Shown here: piece by piece, positions 1 through 7,044 of the stretch
Position numbering within the stretch: the stretch's first letter is position 1
How the letters are laid out: every line of letters starts with the position of its first letter
DNA from: Chloroflexota bacterium
GTDB taxonomy: Bacteria; Chloroflexota; Anaerolineae; Promineifilales; Promineifilaceae
NCBI GenBank assembly: GCA_022616275.1
Contig: JAKEFB010000011.1
Span: 1 to 35,280, forward strand
Direction of reading: 5' to 3'
Length of the DNA: 35,280 nt
Made by a program: the position numbers and the translations under genes
Notes under the pieces: generated by a model
Databases searched by the model: none
Seen by the model: the letters and a program-made list of their open reading frames with translations, nothing else
What the model was told of the DNA's origin: nothing

Positions 1-221
1 GTGGTCTTGCCGGAGGATTCGGGACCATAGATTTCGATGACCCGGCCGCGGGGCACGCCGCCCACCCCCAGGGCTATGTCCAGCGCCAGTGACCCGGTGG
101 GGATGGCTTCAACCTGCATGTGCCGAGCGTCGCCCAGACGCATAATAGACCCCTCACCGAATCGCTTTTGTATCGTGGCAATCGCTGACTCTAAGGCACG
201 ATCTCGACCTTGCTTATCCAT
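1..221 (-). CDS. recA: RecA recombinase, N-terminal part (cut by window edge)
   Basis: The 73 visible codons on the minus strand match the RecA N-terminus: helix with EGSIMRLGD, then the core entry [26 protein letters not shown]. The last is the RecA Walker A (GPESSGKT) that binds ATP in the recombinase filament. RecA catalyses strand exchange in homologous recombination and activates LexA-type repressors. The start is the ATG at 221; an upstream ATG at about 233 runs into TGA at once. No strong ribosome site is visible in front, and I could not find a convincing SOS box in the spacer shared with the divergent acetyltransferase. The rest of the protein, roughly 270 residues in the family, lies beyond position 1. 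Confidence 0.95.
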   Translation of the reverse strand, partial: MDKQGRDRALESAIATIQKRFGEGSIMRLGDARHMQVEAIPTGSLALDIALGVGGVPRGRVIEIYGPESSGKT

Positions 222-299
222 CAATGGTGCATGACTCGAAAATTTCTTTCTTTTGCTTACATAATTCGATAAGTTAACAATGTAGTGTACAATAGCGTT
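222..299. promoter_or_regulatory. Divergent spacer recA / acetyltransferase with TACAAT -10-like box
   Basis: This AT-rich spacer must hold both divergent promoters. On the plus strand TACAAT at 288-293 would place a transcription start at about 300, exactly on the ATG of the acetyltransferase, which would make that mRNA leaderless. No good -35 hexamer lies 16-18 bp upstream, so the call is weak. No classical LexA palindrome was found by eye. Confidence 0.3.
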
Positions 300-1172
300 A
301 TGGAAATAGCAAACGTCGCCACGGCCGTGACACGTATGGCCACACGGGGCGACGCAGGACAGATTACCCGCCTGTTCCAGGTTGCGGCCTACACTCACAC
401 CCATGCCGATTGGCATTTGCCGGTTGACTGGCTGGAGACGCCGGGTTTTGTGGTCACTGAGCGGGAAAACAGGTCCGGGGAGCAGGAATTGTTGGCTTGT
501 CTGGCGGCGACGGCCGATCCCTTACCAGCGGCCTGGGTCCGGTTGGCTGCCTTGAACGACCCGTCCGAAACGTTGGCGACGATGATGGCGGCCGTGCTGT
601 CTTATCTTCGGGCCCTGGGGGTGACGGAGTTGGGCTGGCTGGCCGTCGAGGAATGGCCAGACCGCTGGTTGCCTGCCCTGGGTTTTTCGCACCAGAACTG
701 GATTACCACGTTTGTGAAATATGGCCATGACCTGCCGCCCCTGCCGGAAAGCAGGGTAACGATCCGGCCGGCGACCCCGGCCGACATGCCTGCCCTGGCA
801 ACTATCGAGCAAGAGGCCTTTAAACCTCTTTGGCGACACAGCGCCGAGACGCTGGCCCTGGCCTTTCAGCAGTCCCTGAGTTTTGACGTGGCCGAACTAG
901 ACGGCCGGATCGCCGGTTTTCAATACAGTGCCAGGGGCCAGTCAAGAGGTTCGGCCCACCTGGTCCGCATTACCGTGACCCCGGCCGCGCAGCACGCCGG
1001 TGTGGGCAGCGCCCTGATGAAAACGGCTATCGAAGGATACCAGCGCCACGGGGTAAAGCGTGTTTCGCTCAACACCCAGGTAGACAATCTTGCTTCCCAC
1101 CGGCTGTACCAGAAATTCGGTTTCTCTCGCACCGGAGACCAGTTGCCGGTTTGGGTGTTGCCGTTAGTGTGA
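300..1172 (+). CDS. Tandem GNAT-family N-acetyltransferase
   Basis: About 290 residues with two GNAT-like halves. The C-terminal half carries a clear motif A ([17 protein letters not shown]), the acetyl-CoA pyrophosphate loop, followed by the motif B region [13 protein letters not shown]. The N-terminal half keeps only the general fold pattern ([17 protein letters not shown]) and lacks the Q/R-x-x-G-x-G/A loop, so it is probably a degenerate, substrate-binding copy. The acceptor substrate cannot be read. An in-frame GTG at 285 is an alternative start; I prefer ATG 300 because a TACAAT box overlaps the GTG. The gene is followed by a 7-nt-period repeat spacer that overlaps its stop codon. Confidence 0.85.
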   Translation: MEIANVATAVTRMATRGDAGQITRLFQVAAYTHTHADWHLPVDWLETPGFVVTERENRSGEQELLACLAATADPLPAAWVRLAALNDPSETLATMMAAVLSYLRALGVTELGWLAVEEWPDRWLPALGFSHQNWITTFVKYGHDLPPLPESRVTIRPATPADMPALATIEQEAFKPLWRHSAETLALAFQQSLSFDVAELDGRIAGFQYSARGQSRGSAHLVRITVTPAAQHAGVGSALMKTAIEGYQRHGVKRVSLNTQVDNLASHRLYQKFGFSRTGDQLPVWVLPLV

Positions 1173-1258
1173 CGAGTGCGCAAGTGGCAAGTTTGCGAGT
1201 CTGCGAGTGGGCAAGTTTCCTCATCACTCATTGCTCATCACTCGTCACTCATCACTAA
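1170..1258. repeat. 7-nt-period hairpin repeat array A
   Basis: The spacer is made of degenerate heptamers: GCAAGTG/GCAAGTT/GCGAGT-type words in the left half and CATCACT/CATTGCT/CGTCACT words in the right half. The ends are complementary: TTAGTG (1164-1169) with CACTAA (1253-1258), and GACGAGTG (1171-1178) with CACTCGTC (1239-1246). The transcript could therefore fold into a long imperfect hairpin. The array starts on the stop codon of the acetyltransferase gene. Similar arrays with other heptamers occur elsewhere in the window. Confidence 0.7.
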
Positions 1259-1273
1259 TTAAGGAATAGCTAC

Positions 1274-1921
1274 GTGGCAGAACGGGTACAACTACCGGAT
1301 GACGCCCCTTACGTGAACGCCTTGTTGTTGCAGGCTATCCAGGGCATTGCCGAGGTCCTGGGGGTCAACGGCCTGAACGCTGTCCTGCGGGCCAGTGGCC
1401 TGGGCCGTTTTGTGGACAACCCTCCGCCCAATAATCTGGAGAAGGGCGTCCTGGCCCGGGAGTATGCCCGGCTGAACCAGGCTGTGGAAGAGTTTACCGG
1501 GCGGGGCGGCAAGGGAATGTTGCAACGGATCGGCCGGGCCTCTTTTCGCTGGGCTGTCCGCGAGCAGGCCACGACGATGGGCCTGGCCAACCTGGCCCTG
1601 AAAGCGCTCCCTCACCGTCTACGGAAACGGGCCATTTTGCTGGGCATTCGCAAGGGCCTGACCGACACCGTCGAGTACGCGGCTATTGAGGTGAAAGAAG
1701 AGAAGGGCGTGTTGGTGTACATGGATTACGCCTGTACCATTTGCCACACTCGCCACAGCGACCAGCCGGTGTGCCATCTGTACGTGGGGACGCTGGGCGA
1801 AGCGGTGGCTTTTGCCACCGGCCGGGACTTTCGTGATTTTGAGGTGGTCGAAACCCACTGCCGGGCGGCCGGCGACATCTTTTGCCGCTTTGAAATTCGT
1901 GATAGGGATGTGAATGGCTGA
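1274..1921 (+). CDS. V4R-domain (4-vinyl reductase-like) sensor protein
   Basis: 215 residues. The C-terminal half looks like a V4R domain, a small-molecule binding fold found in BchJ-type proteins, methanogen and archaeal regulators and NtrC-type activators. Signs are paired cysteines in YACTICHTRH (C154, C157), PVCHLYVGTLGEAVAFATG, and the terminal pattern ETHCRAAGDIFCRFEI, typical of the family's C-x-x-x-G-x-x-x-C end. The N-terminal ~120 residues are helical and of unknown role. The start is GTG 1274, with AAGGAA at 1261-1266 as ribosome site. It overlaps the next gene by 8 bp, so the two are translationally coupled; I infer that it feeds a signal to the receiver-ATPase, but no partner is proven. 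Confidence 0.75.
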   Translation: MAERVQLPDDAPYVNALLLQAIQGIAEVLGVNGLNAVLRASGLGRFVDNPPPNNLEKGVLAREYARLNQAVEEFTGRGGKGMLQRIGRASFRWAVREQATTMGLANLALKALPHRLRKRAILLGIRKGLTDTVEYAAIEVKEEKGVLVYMDYACTICHTRHSDQPVCHLYVGTLGEAVAFATGRDFRDFEVVETHCRAAGDIFCRFEIRDRDVNG

Positions 1922-3182
1922 CAAAATACGAATTCTGATTGTGGACGACTTGCCGACGACGCGGGAGAGCGTACGCAAGTTGTTGAACTTTGAACCAAAC
2001 GTGGAGTTGATCGGGGAGGCCGCTACCGGCCGGGAGGCGATTACCGCCGTCCGGGAATTAAAGCCGGACATCGTCCTGATGGATATTAACATGCCGGATA
2101 TGGATGGTATTACTGCCAGCCAGCAAATTGTCGGCCTCGCGCCCAGCACGCAAATCATCATGATGTCTGTTCAGAGCGAGACCGATTATATCCGGCGAGC
2201 CATGGTGGCCGGGGCGCGAGACTTTTTGACCAAGCCGTTTTCCCTGGACGAGCTGTTGACCGCTATCCATCACGCCTACGAGCGCAAGCTGGCGACACCG
2301 GCGACGCCGGTGACCACGACGCGGCCGGTGGACGTGAGCCGGGGGACCGTGACGGCCGCCCCGGTGGTGACCGAGGGAGGTATTATTGCCGTTTACAGCC
2401 CCAAGGGTGGTTCGGGCTGTACCACCATTGCCGTCAACCTGGCCGTGAGCCTGGCCCGGCAGAGGTACAACACCGTGCTGGTAGACGCCAATCTACAATT
2501 TGGCGACGTGGCCGTCATGCTCAACGTGAAGCCGGTGGCGACGATTGTGGACGTGCTGACGCGGGTGGACGACCTGGAGCCAGAATTTATTAACAGTGTC
2601 GTGACGGTTCATCGCAGCGGCGTAAAAGTACTGCCTGGCCCGCCCCGGCCAGAAATGGCCGAGATGGTCCACGTGGAGCACATGGAAGCCTTACTCAAGC
2701 TCCTGCGCCAGTTGTTTGACTTCGTGGTAGTAGATACCGGCCGAAAGTTGGACGACGTCACCCTGGCGTTGTTGGAAAAGGCCGATCGGATTTTGTTGGT
2801 CACCCAACAAGACCTGCCGACGATCAAGAATGCCAGCCGTTTTCTGGACCTGACCAACGACCTGGAATTTCCCCGGGATAAGGTCATCCTGATCGTCAAC
2901 CGGTTGGTGGAGAAGCAGGGCATTTCCCCGCTGGATATTTCGAAGACGCTCAAACGGCCGGCCCCGTTGACCGTTCCGGCCGACGAACGGGTGGCTCGCC
3001 AGGCGGCCGACCAGGGTACGCCGCTGGTCCTGGGGCAGTCCCAAAAGCGGCCCATTGCCGTCGCCCTCAGTCGAATGGCGCAGCGAGTGGTGACAGACAT
3101 GGACAGGCAGCCAGGCGCGGCCCTGGAGGAGAAACCGGCCAGGCGGGGGCTATTCGGCGGTGTGTTTGGCAGGGGGAGATAA
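1914..3182 (+). CDS. Receiver domain fused to CpaE/ParA-type ATPase
   Basis: 422 residues. Residues ~5-120 form a CheY-like receiver: acidic pair DD at 11-12, phospho-acceptor D57 in VLMDINMPDMDG, and FLTKPF with the conserved lysine. A Thr/Val-rich linker (~125-150) joins it to a deviant-Walker ParA/MinD fold: SPKGGSGCTT (162-171), VLVDANLQFGDVAVML, and DFVVVDTGRKLDDVTLALL. This architecture is that of CpaE/TadZ, which places Flp/Tad pilus machinery at the pole, or of AcpE-like regulators. No tad gene is in the window, so the target is open. Unlike many CpaE proteins, whose receiver is degenerate, this receiver keeps all catalytic residues. The start overlaps the V4R gene. Confidence 0.88.
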   Translation: MADKIRILIVDDLPTTRESVRKLLNFEPNVELIGEAATGREAITAVRELKPDIVLMDINMPDMDGITASQQIVGLAPSTQIIMMSVQSETDYIRRAMVAGARDFLTKPFSLDELLTAIHHAYERKLATPATPVTTTRPVDVSRGTVTAAPVVTEGGIIAVYSPKGGSGCTTIAVNLAVSLARQRYNTVLVDANLQFGDVAVMLNVKPVATIVDVLTRVDDLEPEFINSVVTVHRSGVKVLPGPPRPEMAEMVHVEHMEALLKLLRQLFDFVVVDTGRKLDDVTLALLEKADRILLVTQQDLPTIKNASRFLDLTNDLEFPRDKVILIVNRLVEKQGISPLDISKTLKRPAPLTVPADERVARQAADQGTPLVLGQSQKRPIAVALSRMAQRVVTDMDRQPGAALEEKPARRGLFGGVFGRGR

Positions 3183-3184
3183 GG

Positions 3185-3272
3185 GTATCAAGTATCAAGT
3201 GTCAGGTGTCAGGTATGGTAAGTACATGACAAAGACACATGACACATGACACGGAAACACTTGACACTTTTA
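3185..3272. repeat. 7-nt-period hairpin repeat array B
   Basis: Left half consists of AGTATCA/AGTGTCA/GGTGTCA/GGTATGG heptamers, right half of ACACATG/ACACATG/ACACGGA/AACACTT. AAGTGTCA at 3197-3204 is the exact reverse complement of TGACACTT at 3262-3269, so the array can fold back on itself. It fills nearly the whole spacer between the receiver-ATPase gene and the dehydratase gene. Confidence 0.75.
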
Positions 3273-3285
3273 CAGGGAGAGAACA

Positions 3286-3573
3286 ATGGCAAAGCGGAAA
3301 TTAACGGAAGAAGAGTTGAAGGAAGCGCTGGCCCAGTTGCCGGGTTGGGAGGTGAAGGACGGCAAGCTGCACAAGACGTTCAAGTTCCAATCTTTTGCCC
3401 AGGCGATTGGCTGGATGGTCAGTGTGGCCGTTTACGCCGATAAGCTGGACCATCACCCCGACTGGTGCAACGTCTACCGGAAAGTCGAGGTGGACCTGAT
3501 TACCCACGACCTGGGGGCGTTGAGCACCTACGACCTGGAACTGGCAGCCCGAATGGAAACGTTAGCTGGATAA
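3286..3573 (+). CDS. Pterin-4a-carbinolamine dehydratase (PCD/DCoH)
   Basis: 95 residues, the usual family length. It dehydrates 4a-hydroxytetrahydrobiopterin, the product of pterin-dependent aromatic hydroxylases, back to quinonoid dihydropterin. The active-site signature YADKLDHHPDWCNVYRKVEV, with the histidine pair followed by proline, is intact, as is the family opening LPGWEV and the closing strand VDLITHDLGALSTYDLELA. ATG 3286 is preceded by GGGAGAG. No aromatic amino-acid hydroxylase is nearby, so it may serve a recycling role elsewhere; many bacteria carry it alone. It is followed after 10 bp by the SRPBCC gene and is probably cotranscribed with it. Confidence 0.95.
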   Translation: MAKRKLTEEELKEALAQLPGWEVKDGKLHKTFKFQSFAQAIGWMVSVAVYADKLDHHPDWCNVYRKVEVDLITHDLGALSTYDLELAARMETLAG

Positions 3574-3583
3574 GGAGGAACGT

Positions 3584-4036
3584 GTGAGCCAGATACACGT
3601 TGAAGCTTCGGCGGTGATAAATGCCCGGCCGGAAAAGATTTACGGCATTTTATCCGATTACCGCGTGGGCCATCCGGCCATTTTGCCCAAGCCGTATTTT
3701 ACCGAGCTGACCGTCGAAGAGGGTGGCCAGGGCGCCGGCACGGTTATGCGCGTTCGTATGAAGGTGATGGGCGTGGAGGTGGCCTACCATCTGGTTGTTA
3801 GCGAGCCGGAGCCGGGCCGGGTACTGGTTGAGACGGATGAGGCGGCCGGCGTCGTCACGACTTTTACCGTGGAGCCATTGAACGGCGGCCAACAATCGCG
3901 TGTGACCATCGCCACCGACATGAGAGCCAGCCCCGGCCTGCGGGGCTTCATGGAGAAGTTGATGAATCCACCGGTTACGCGGCGGATTTATCGGCAGGAG
4001 CTTGAGAACCTTGCCGAATACGTTGGCCGCTCATAA
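3584..4036 (+). CDS. SRPBCC (START-like/polyketide cyclase) family protein
   Basis: 150 residues with the pattern of the helix-grip fold: an opening strand VEASAVINARPEKIYGILSD, a middle set of strands (GAGTVMRVRMKVMGVEVAYHLVV, GRVLVETDE), and a long C-terminal helix ending RIYRQELENLAEYV. Such proteins bind hydrophobic ligands or act as cyclases; the ligand cannot be inferred. The start is GTG 3584 behind an excellent AAGGAGGAA (3572-3580). The last 62 bp overlap the convergent flavodoxin-like gene. Confidence 0.8.
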   Translation: MSQIHVEASAVINARPEKIYGILSDYRVGHPAILPKPYFTELTVEEGGQGAGTVMRVRMKVMGVEVAYHLVVSEPEPGRVLVETDEAAGVVTTFTVEPLNGGQQSRVTIATDMRASPGLRGFMEKLMNPPVTRRIYRQELENLAEYVGRS

Positions 4037-4655
4037 ACAATGGGGGTGTAGTGGCTGGCGGCGCTTCAAGCTGGAGCGCCACCGGTAGCCCGGCCGCCCA
4101 GGAGCGGATTGCTGGCCAGTTTCGCCGGTCTCCGGCCGGAGCCTGGATGATGACTGTGGCGAATAGCACTGCCCACCATTTCAAACGGCCATATTCCAGA
4201 CGGCCGCCGAAAATGCCGATAGTCGCCGGTCTGGCCGGGCGAACGGCCGCAAGAATTGGTCGCAGGTAGTTCGATAGCCGGGCATATCGTTCTCTGAATG
4301 TCAGGCGTCCCGGCCGGAAGGGGTCTTTGGGTAGCCTGTCATCCACATAGACCGGCATCCCGTCAACGCTCGTTTCGCCCGGCTGCGTCAGGCTCATGGC
4401 CATGACAAACACCGCCAGTGGGATGCGCTGCAACGTCTTCCGGTGTTTCTTGAGGAAACCTAAAGCGGCTCGGTGCCAGCCCATGATCATGGGTCCGCCG
4501 ACAACCACGCCGTCATAGCCTGCCAGGCTCTCGACCTCGCCAAGTGGCAGGACATCCACCTGGACATCGCTCCTGGCGATCTCCTCACCAACCGCCCGGG
4601 CCACCTCGACGGTCGAACCGGCCATGGTGGCGTAGGTAACAAGGATTCTCTTCAT
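3975..4655 (-). CDS. Flavodoxin-like / HemG-type protein
   Basis: 226 residues. The N-terminus is a flavodoxin FMN loop, RILVTYATMAGSTVEVA, followed by the YDGVVVGGPMIMGWHRAALGFLKKH region and FVMAMSLT. The segment TIGIFGGRLEYGRLKWWAVLF and PAGDRRNWPAIRSWA match the C-terminal part of the family that includes protoporphyrinogen oxidase HemG, where menaquinone is the electron acceptor. Oxidation of protoporphyrinogen is possible but not proven, since many members are general flavodoxins. The last ~45 residues (Pro/Ala/Ser-rich) go beyond the family's usual end and are read through DNA antisense to the SRPBCC gene; they look like an acquired tail after loss of an earlier stop. It is the last gene of a four-gene minus-strand cluster. 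Confidence 0.8.
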   Translation of the reverse strand: MKRILVTYATMAGSTVEVARAVGEEIARSDVQVDVLPLGEVESLAGYDGVVVGGPMIMGWHRAALGFLKKHRKTLQRIPLAVFVMAMSLTQPGETSVDGMPVYVDDRLPKDPFRPGRLTFRERYARLSNYLRPILAAVRPARPATIGIFGGRLEYGRLKWWAVLFATVIIQAPAGDRRNWPAIRSWAAGLPVALQLEAPPATTPPLFMSGQRIRQGSQAPADKSAA

Positions 4656-4671
4656 CGTCGTCCTCCTGCCA

Positions 4672-5205
4672 TCATGGCCGTTGGGTCATGCTCTGGCCGT
4701 TCCTGGACCCATTCTCGCTCACTCGCAGAAAACCGAGGGTGCGCATCGTCATCCGCATCAGCTTGTGGCCGAAATCCGGCTTCAGGAATTGGTTCGGGCA
4801 ACTGCCCGGGATGACCGTAATCCCGTTCTCGTGGCACATGCGCACCGCGTCCTGGGAGACACTCGTGATGCCGGCCGCCAGACCGGGTTTCGTGCCCATC
4901 AAGCAGTGCATCCAGACGTGCTTGATACCGAGATCAACGCACTGCTGGACGATTTGCTCGGTGACTTTGGGATTGGCCAGAATGAAAACGGCACCCGGCT
5001 TCTCGGGAATAGCGTTCAGGTCCGGATAGCACTGAGCACCTTCAAAGGTCGTCAGGTGCGGATTGACCGCGTAAACGGCATATCCCGCCTCCTTGAACTT
5101 GCGGTAGCCCAGGTTGCAGCCCGTTTCGCGTTTATCCGAAACGCCAACCACGGCGATCTTTTTCTGGGCAAGGAACTCTTGCACGAGGGTATCAATCTTG
5201 GACAT
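4672..5205 (-). CDS. CoA-binding domain protein (YccU-like)
   Basis: 177 residues. The Rossmann-like CoA-binding domain is seen from KKIAVVGVSDKRETGCNLGY (phosphate-binding turn) through GYAVYAVNPHLTTFEG, FILANPKVTEQIVQQCVDLG and KHVWMH. This is the fold of the succinyl-CoA synthetase alpha N-terminal domain standing alone. The C-terminus has a cysteine-bearing stretch (MCHENGITVIPGSCPNQFL), commonly seen in these proteins. The function of stand-alone members is not established. It lies 26 bp upstream of the PPOX gene's end and 17 bp before the flavodoxin gene, consistent with one operon. Confidence 0.85.
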   Translation of the reverse strand: MSKIDTLVQEFLAQKKIAVVGVSDKRETGCNLGYRKFKEAGYAVYAVNPHLTTFEGAQCYPDLNAIPEKPGAVFILANPKVTEQIVQQCVDLGIKHVWMHCLMGTKPGLAAGITSVSQDAVRMCHENGITVIPGSCPNQFLKPDFGHKLMRMTMRTLGFLRVSENGSRNGQSMTQRP

Positions 5206-5231
5206 GAGAAACTCCTCTCACCTCTAATAAC

Positions 5232-5657
5232 TTATTTGAAGATCGCATCCAGCGAGACTTTCAGCGGCTCAATCTTGACGATGACGCGGGTCTCTTTCTG
5301 TTTTTGTTTAACCGGGTAGATGTCACCGTAGAAATGCTGCTTGCCGGTGTAAAGCTGCGTCAGCTTGTCGGCATGGGTTTCGGCGCACTGCGTGGTTATC
5401 CCGACCACCCGGCCGCGCACCTCAATCCAGCGACTGCCATTTTTCGGGTCAATCACCAACACCGTCACCTTGGGATTGAGGCGCATGTTGCGCCCCTTTT
5501 GCCGTTCCAGTGTCGTATTTATCAGCACATTAGTGCCGTCGTAGTCCACCCAGACGATACTAGATTGGGGCTGTCCGTCGGCCATCATGGTCGTCAACAC
5601 ACCATGTACAGCTCCGACCAGCAAGTCCCGGTGTGAGTCAGGTATTGTGGCTGCCAT
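5232..5657 (-). CDS. PPOX-class (F420/FMN-dependent) flavoprotein, copy 2
   Basis: 141 residues, split-barrel fold of the pyridoxamine 5'-phosphate oxidase superfamily. Characteristic pieces are HGVLTTMMADGQPQSSIVWVDY (first strands), VLINTTLERQKGRNMRLNPKVTVLV (cofactor-binding helix and strand) and WIEVRGRVV. The layout fits the group often annotated as PPOX class F420-dependent oxidoreductases. Cofactor and substrate are unknown. It is clearly paralogous to the gene just upstream (5665-6084), with the same motif order and length, so the pair arose by tandem duplication; the C-terminal thirds have diverged most. Confidence 0.85.
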   Translation of the reverse strand: MAATIPDSHRDLLVGAVHGVLTTMMADGQPQSSIVWVDYDGTNVLINTTLERQKGRNMRLNPKVTVLVIDPKNGSRWIEVRGRVVGITTQCAETHADKLTQLYTGKQHFYGDIYPVKQKQKETRVIVKIEPLKVSLDAIFK

Positions 5658-5664
5658 CGTGGTT

Positions 5665-6084
5665 CTATCCTTCTACTCTGACGCGCACGGGCGCAATCTT
5701 GATTTTGACCGGGGTGTACACCGTCTCCAGTTCGGCCGAGACGCTGTCGCCGAAAAACCGGGCATCGGGTTTGCGCATATATTTGCTTGTGAGCTGGTTA
5801 AGGTGTTCCAGTGCGCCCTCTTCGATCAGCTCGGCGACGGTGCCTCGAATCTCAATGTTGTGCAGCGGCTTCTTAGGATCGTAGGCCAGCAGCGTCACTC
5901 TAGGGTTAGCACGCATATTCTTCTCCTTTTGAAAACCGCGCATCGTGTTGATGAGCACATAATCCCCTTCACGGTTACACCACACAGGTGTTGTCTGCGG
6001 CTGTCCGTCGGGCATCACGGTTGCCAACGTGACGTTATAGTTACCGTCAATCAAATCACGGTGAGATTCAGGGATGGGCATCAC
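5665..6084 (-). CDS. PPOX-class (F420/FMN-dependent) flavoprotein, copy 1
   Basis: 139 residues, first gene of the minus-strand redox cluster. Motifs match its neighbour: ESHRDLIDGNYNVTLATVM, DGQPQTTPVWCN, VLINTMRGFQKEKNMRANPR, NIEIRGTVAELIEEG. The fold is the FMN/F420-binding split barrel. The start could be either of two adjacent ATG codons at 6084 and 6081; GGAGCAGAG lies just upstream. With the CoA-binding and flavodoxin-like genes it forms a compact operon of redox or cofactor-binding proteins whose shared substrate I cannot name. Confidence 0.85.
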   Translation of the reverse strand: MMPIPESHRDLIDGNYNVTLATVMPDGQPQTTPVWCNREGDYVLINTMRGFQKEKNMRANPRVTLLAYDPKKPLHNIEIRGTVAELIEEGALEHLNQLTSKYMRKPDARFFGDSVSAELETVYTPVKIKIAPVRVRVEG

Positions 6085-6315
6085 TCTGCTCCTGAATTAT
6101 GCTGTCCGATACAAGTTCTGTTCAATCGCGTCATGATCCATGCCAGGTATACGCCGGCTCATAGGCAGCATCGTCTCCACAACAAGCACCATAATATTAG
6201 GGCATCTGGCAGCGGTGCAGGAGATAGAGGGATGTTTGTTAGATGAAGAGTATAGTGCCGGGGTAACAAAACCAATAGTGACAAAGATCACCAAAATGAT
6301 GTGACAAGAAGAGAA

Positions 6316-6333
6316 CCATGACAATTGTCATGG
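6316..6333. promoter_or_regulatory. Perfect 18-bp palindrome, operator candidate
   Basis: CCATGACAATTGTCATGG reads the same on both strands. With no loop it is better suited to bind a dimeric regulator than to form an RNA hairpin. It lies between two divergent operons. The regulator is unknown; the LuxR-type response regulator of the plus-strand operon is one candidate. Confidence 0.45.
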
Positions 6334-6384
6334 CCGCAACGGTTGCCTTTGTCGTGCCAGAAAAGCAGATTTCCTTCACTTCCC

Positions 6385-6452
6385 CTACCTCTAATCCATT
6401 AGTACACTGAAACGTAGAATCAAAAGTTTCAGTAGATCCAATACTGAGGTAG
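6385..6452. promoter_or_regulatory. Nested inverted repeats upstream of the membrane protein gene
   Basis: Outer arms CTACCTC (6385-6391) and GAGGTAG (6446-6452) enclose inner arms ACTGAAAC (6406-6413) and GTTTCAGT (6426-6433) with a 12-bp centre. It may be a response-regulator binding site overlapping the promoter, or a 5' UTR structure; the outer right arm touches the ribosome site. Confidence 0.45.
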
Positions 6453-6465
6453 AGGGAAGTTAACC

Positions 6466-7044
6466 ATGAGCCTTTACACAATCATGTTGTTCTTTCACGT
6501 AAGTGGTGACATTGGGCTGTTCATCGGCATTGGTGTCCAGTTGCTTGGTCTACTCGCGCTTCGCCAGGCGCGCTCTGTTGACCAGGTCAGGGCCATCCTC
6601 AGGTTGGTCACGATAGCCAACCCTATAGGCGTAGCCAGTGCCCTGTTGACTATTACGACCGGTCTATATATGGCCTCAACGACCTGGAATTTGCGAATTG
6701 GCTGGATTGCCGTGGCATTCGGCAGCATAATAGTGCTCCTTCCCCCATTGATTGGGGGTATCATTGAGCCTCGTATGAAGCGTATTGTGGAGATGGCCAG
6801 GAAAGCTCCCGACGGCGCAGTCTCTGAGCCACTCCATAACTCTATTCACGACTCAATCCTGATGATGGCCTTGCAAACGGTGGCGGCCATTGTCCTTGGC
6901 ATCGTGTTCCTGATGACGACAAAACCCGTGCTGGTTGGCGCCCTCATCGTCATGGCCGTGGCGGTTACCCTCGGCCTGGCTTCAGCTCTACCGGCCTGGG
7001 TTGTTCAGAGCAAGCAACGAAGTGAGGCTGGAAATGATGGCTGA
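6466..7044 (+). CDS. Integral membrane protein (DUF2269-like)
   Basis: 192 residues with about four or five hydrophobic helices: MLFFHVSGDIGLFIGIGVQLL, ANPIGVASALLTITTGLYM, IGWIAVAFGSIIVLLPPLIGG, LMMALQTVAAIVLGIVFLM and LVGALIVMAVAVTLGLASAL. The early histidine in a membrane helix (FFHVSGDIG) and the overall length recall the DUF2269 family; the match is from memory of the pattern. Function is unknown. It overlaps the following kinase gene by 11 bp, so it is translated with the two-component pair and may be its target or accessory sensor. Confidence 0.65.
   Translation: MSLYTIMLFFHVSGDIGLFIGIGVQLLGLLALRQARSVDQVRAILRLVTIANPIGVASALLTITTGLYMASTTWNLRIGWIAVAFGSIIVLLPPLIGGIIEPRMKRIVEMARKAPDGAVSEPLHNSIHDSILMMALQTVAAIVLGIVFLMTTKPVLVGALIVMAVAVTLGLASALPAWVVQSKQRSEAGNDG

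Larger units (their letters stand above)
6085..6465. promoter_or_regulatory. 380-bp divergent regulatory spacer with two dyads
   Basis: No credible gene is seen here; short open frames on both strands lack family features. It separates the minus-strand PPOX cluster from the plus-strand membrane protein/two-component operon and so must contain both promoters. Two strong symmetries stand out. One is a perfect 18-bp palindrome at 6316-6333 (CCATGACAATTGTCATGG). The other is a nested dyad just before the membrane protein gene, ACTGAAAC (6406-6413) with GTTTCAGT (6426-6433), inside CTACCTC (6385-6391) and GAGGTAG (6446-6452). AGGGAAG at 6453-6459 is the ribosome site for ATG 6466. Confidence 0.6.

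Noticed and set aside
222-299. SOS (LexA) box in front of recA
   Set aside because: No CGAAC-N4-GTTCG-like or other clear palindrome is seen; the lineage's LexA motif is unknown to me.
1170-1258. CRISPR-like array in the repeat spacers
   Set aside because: Units are 7 nt, degenerate and without unique spacers; no cas gene in the window.
6097-6481. Two overlapping short minus-strand frames in the divergent spacer
   Set aside because: No motif, no ribosome site, and they run across the dyads and into the next gene's start; regulatory DNA is a better reading.
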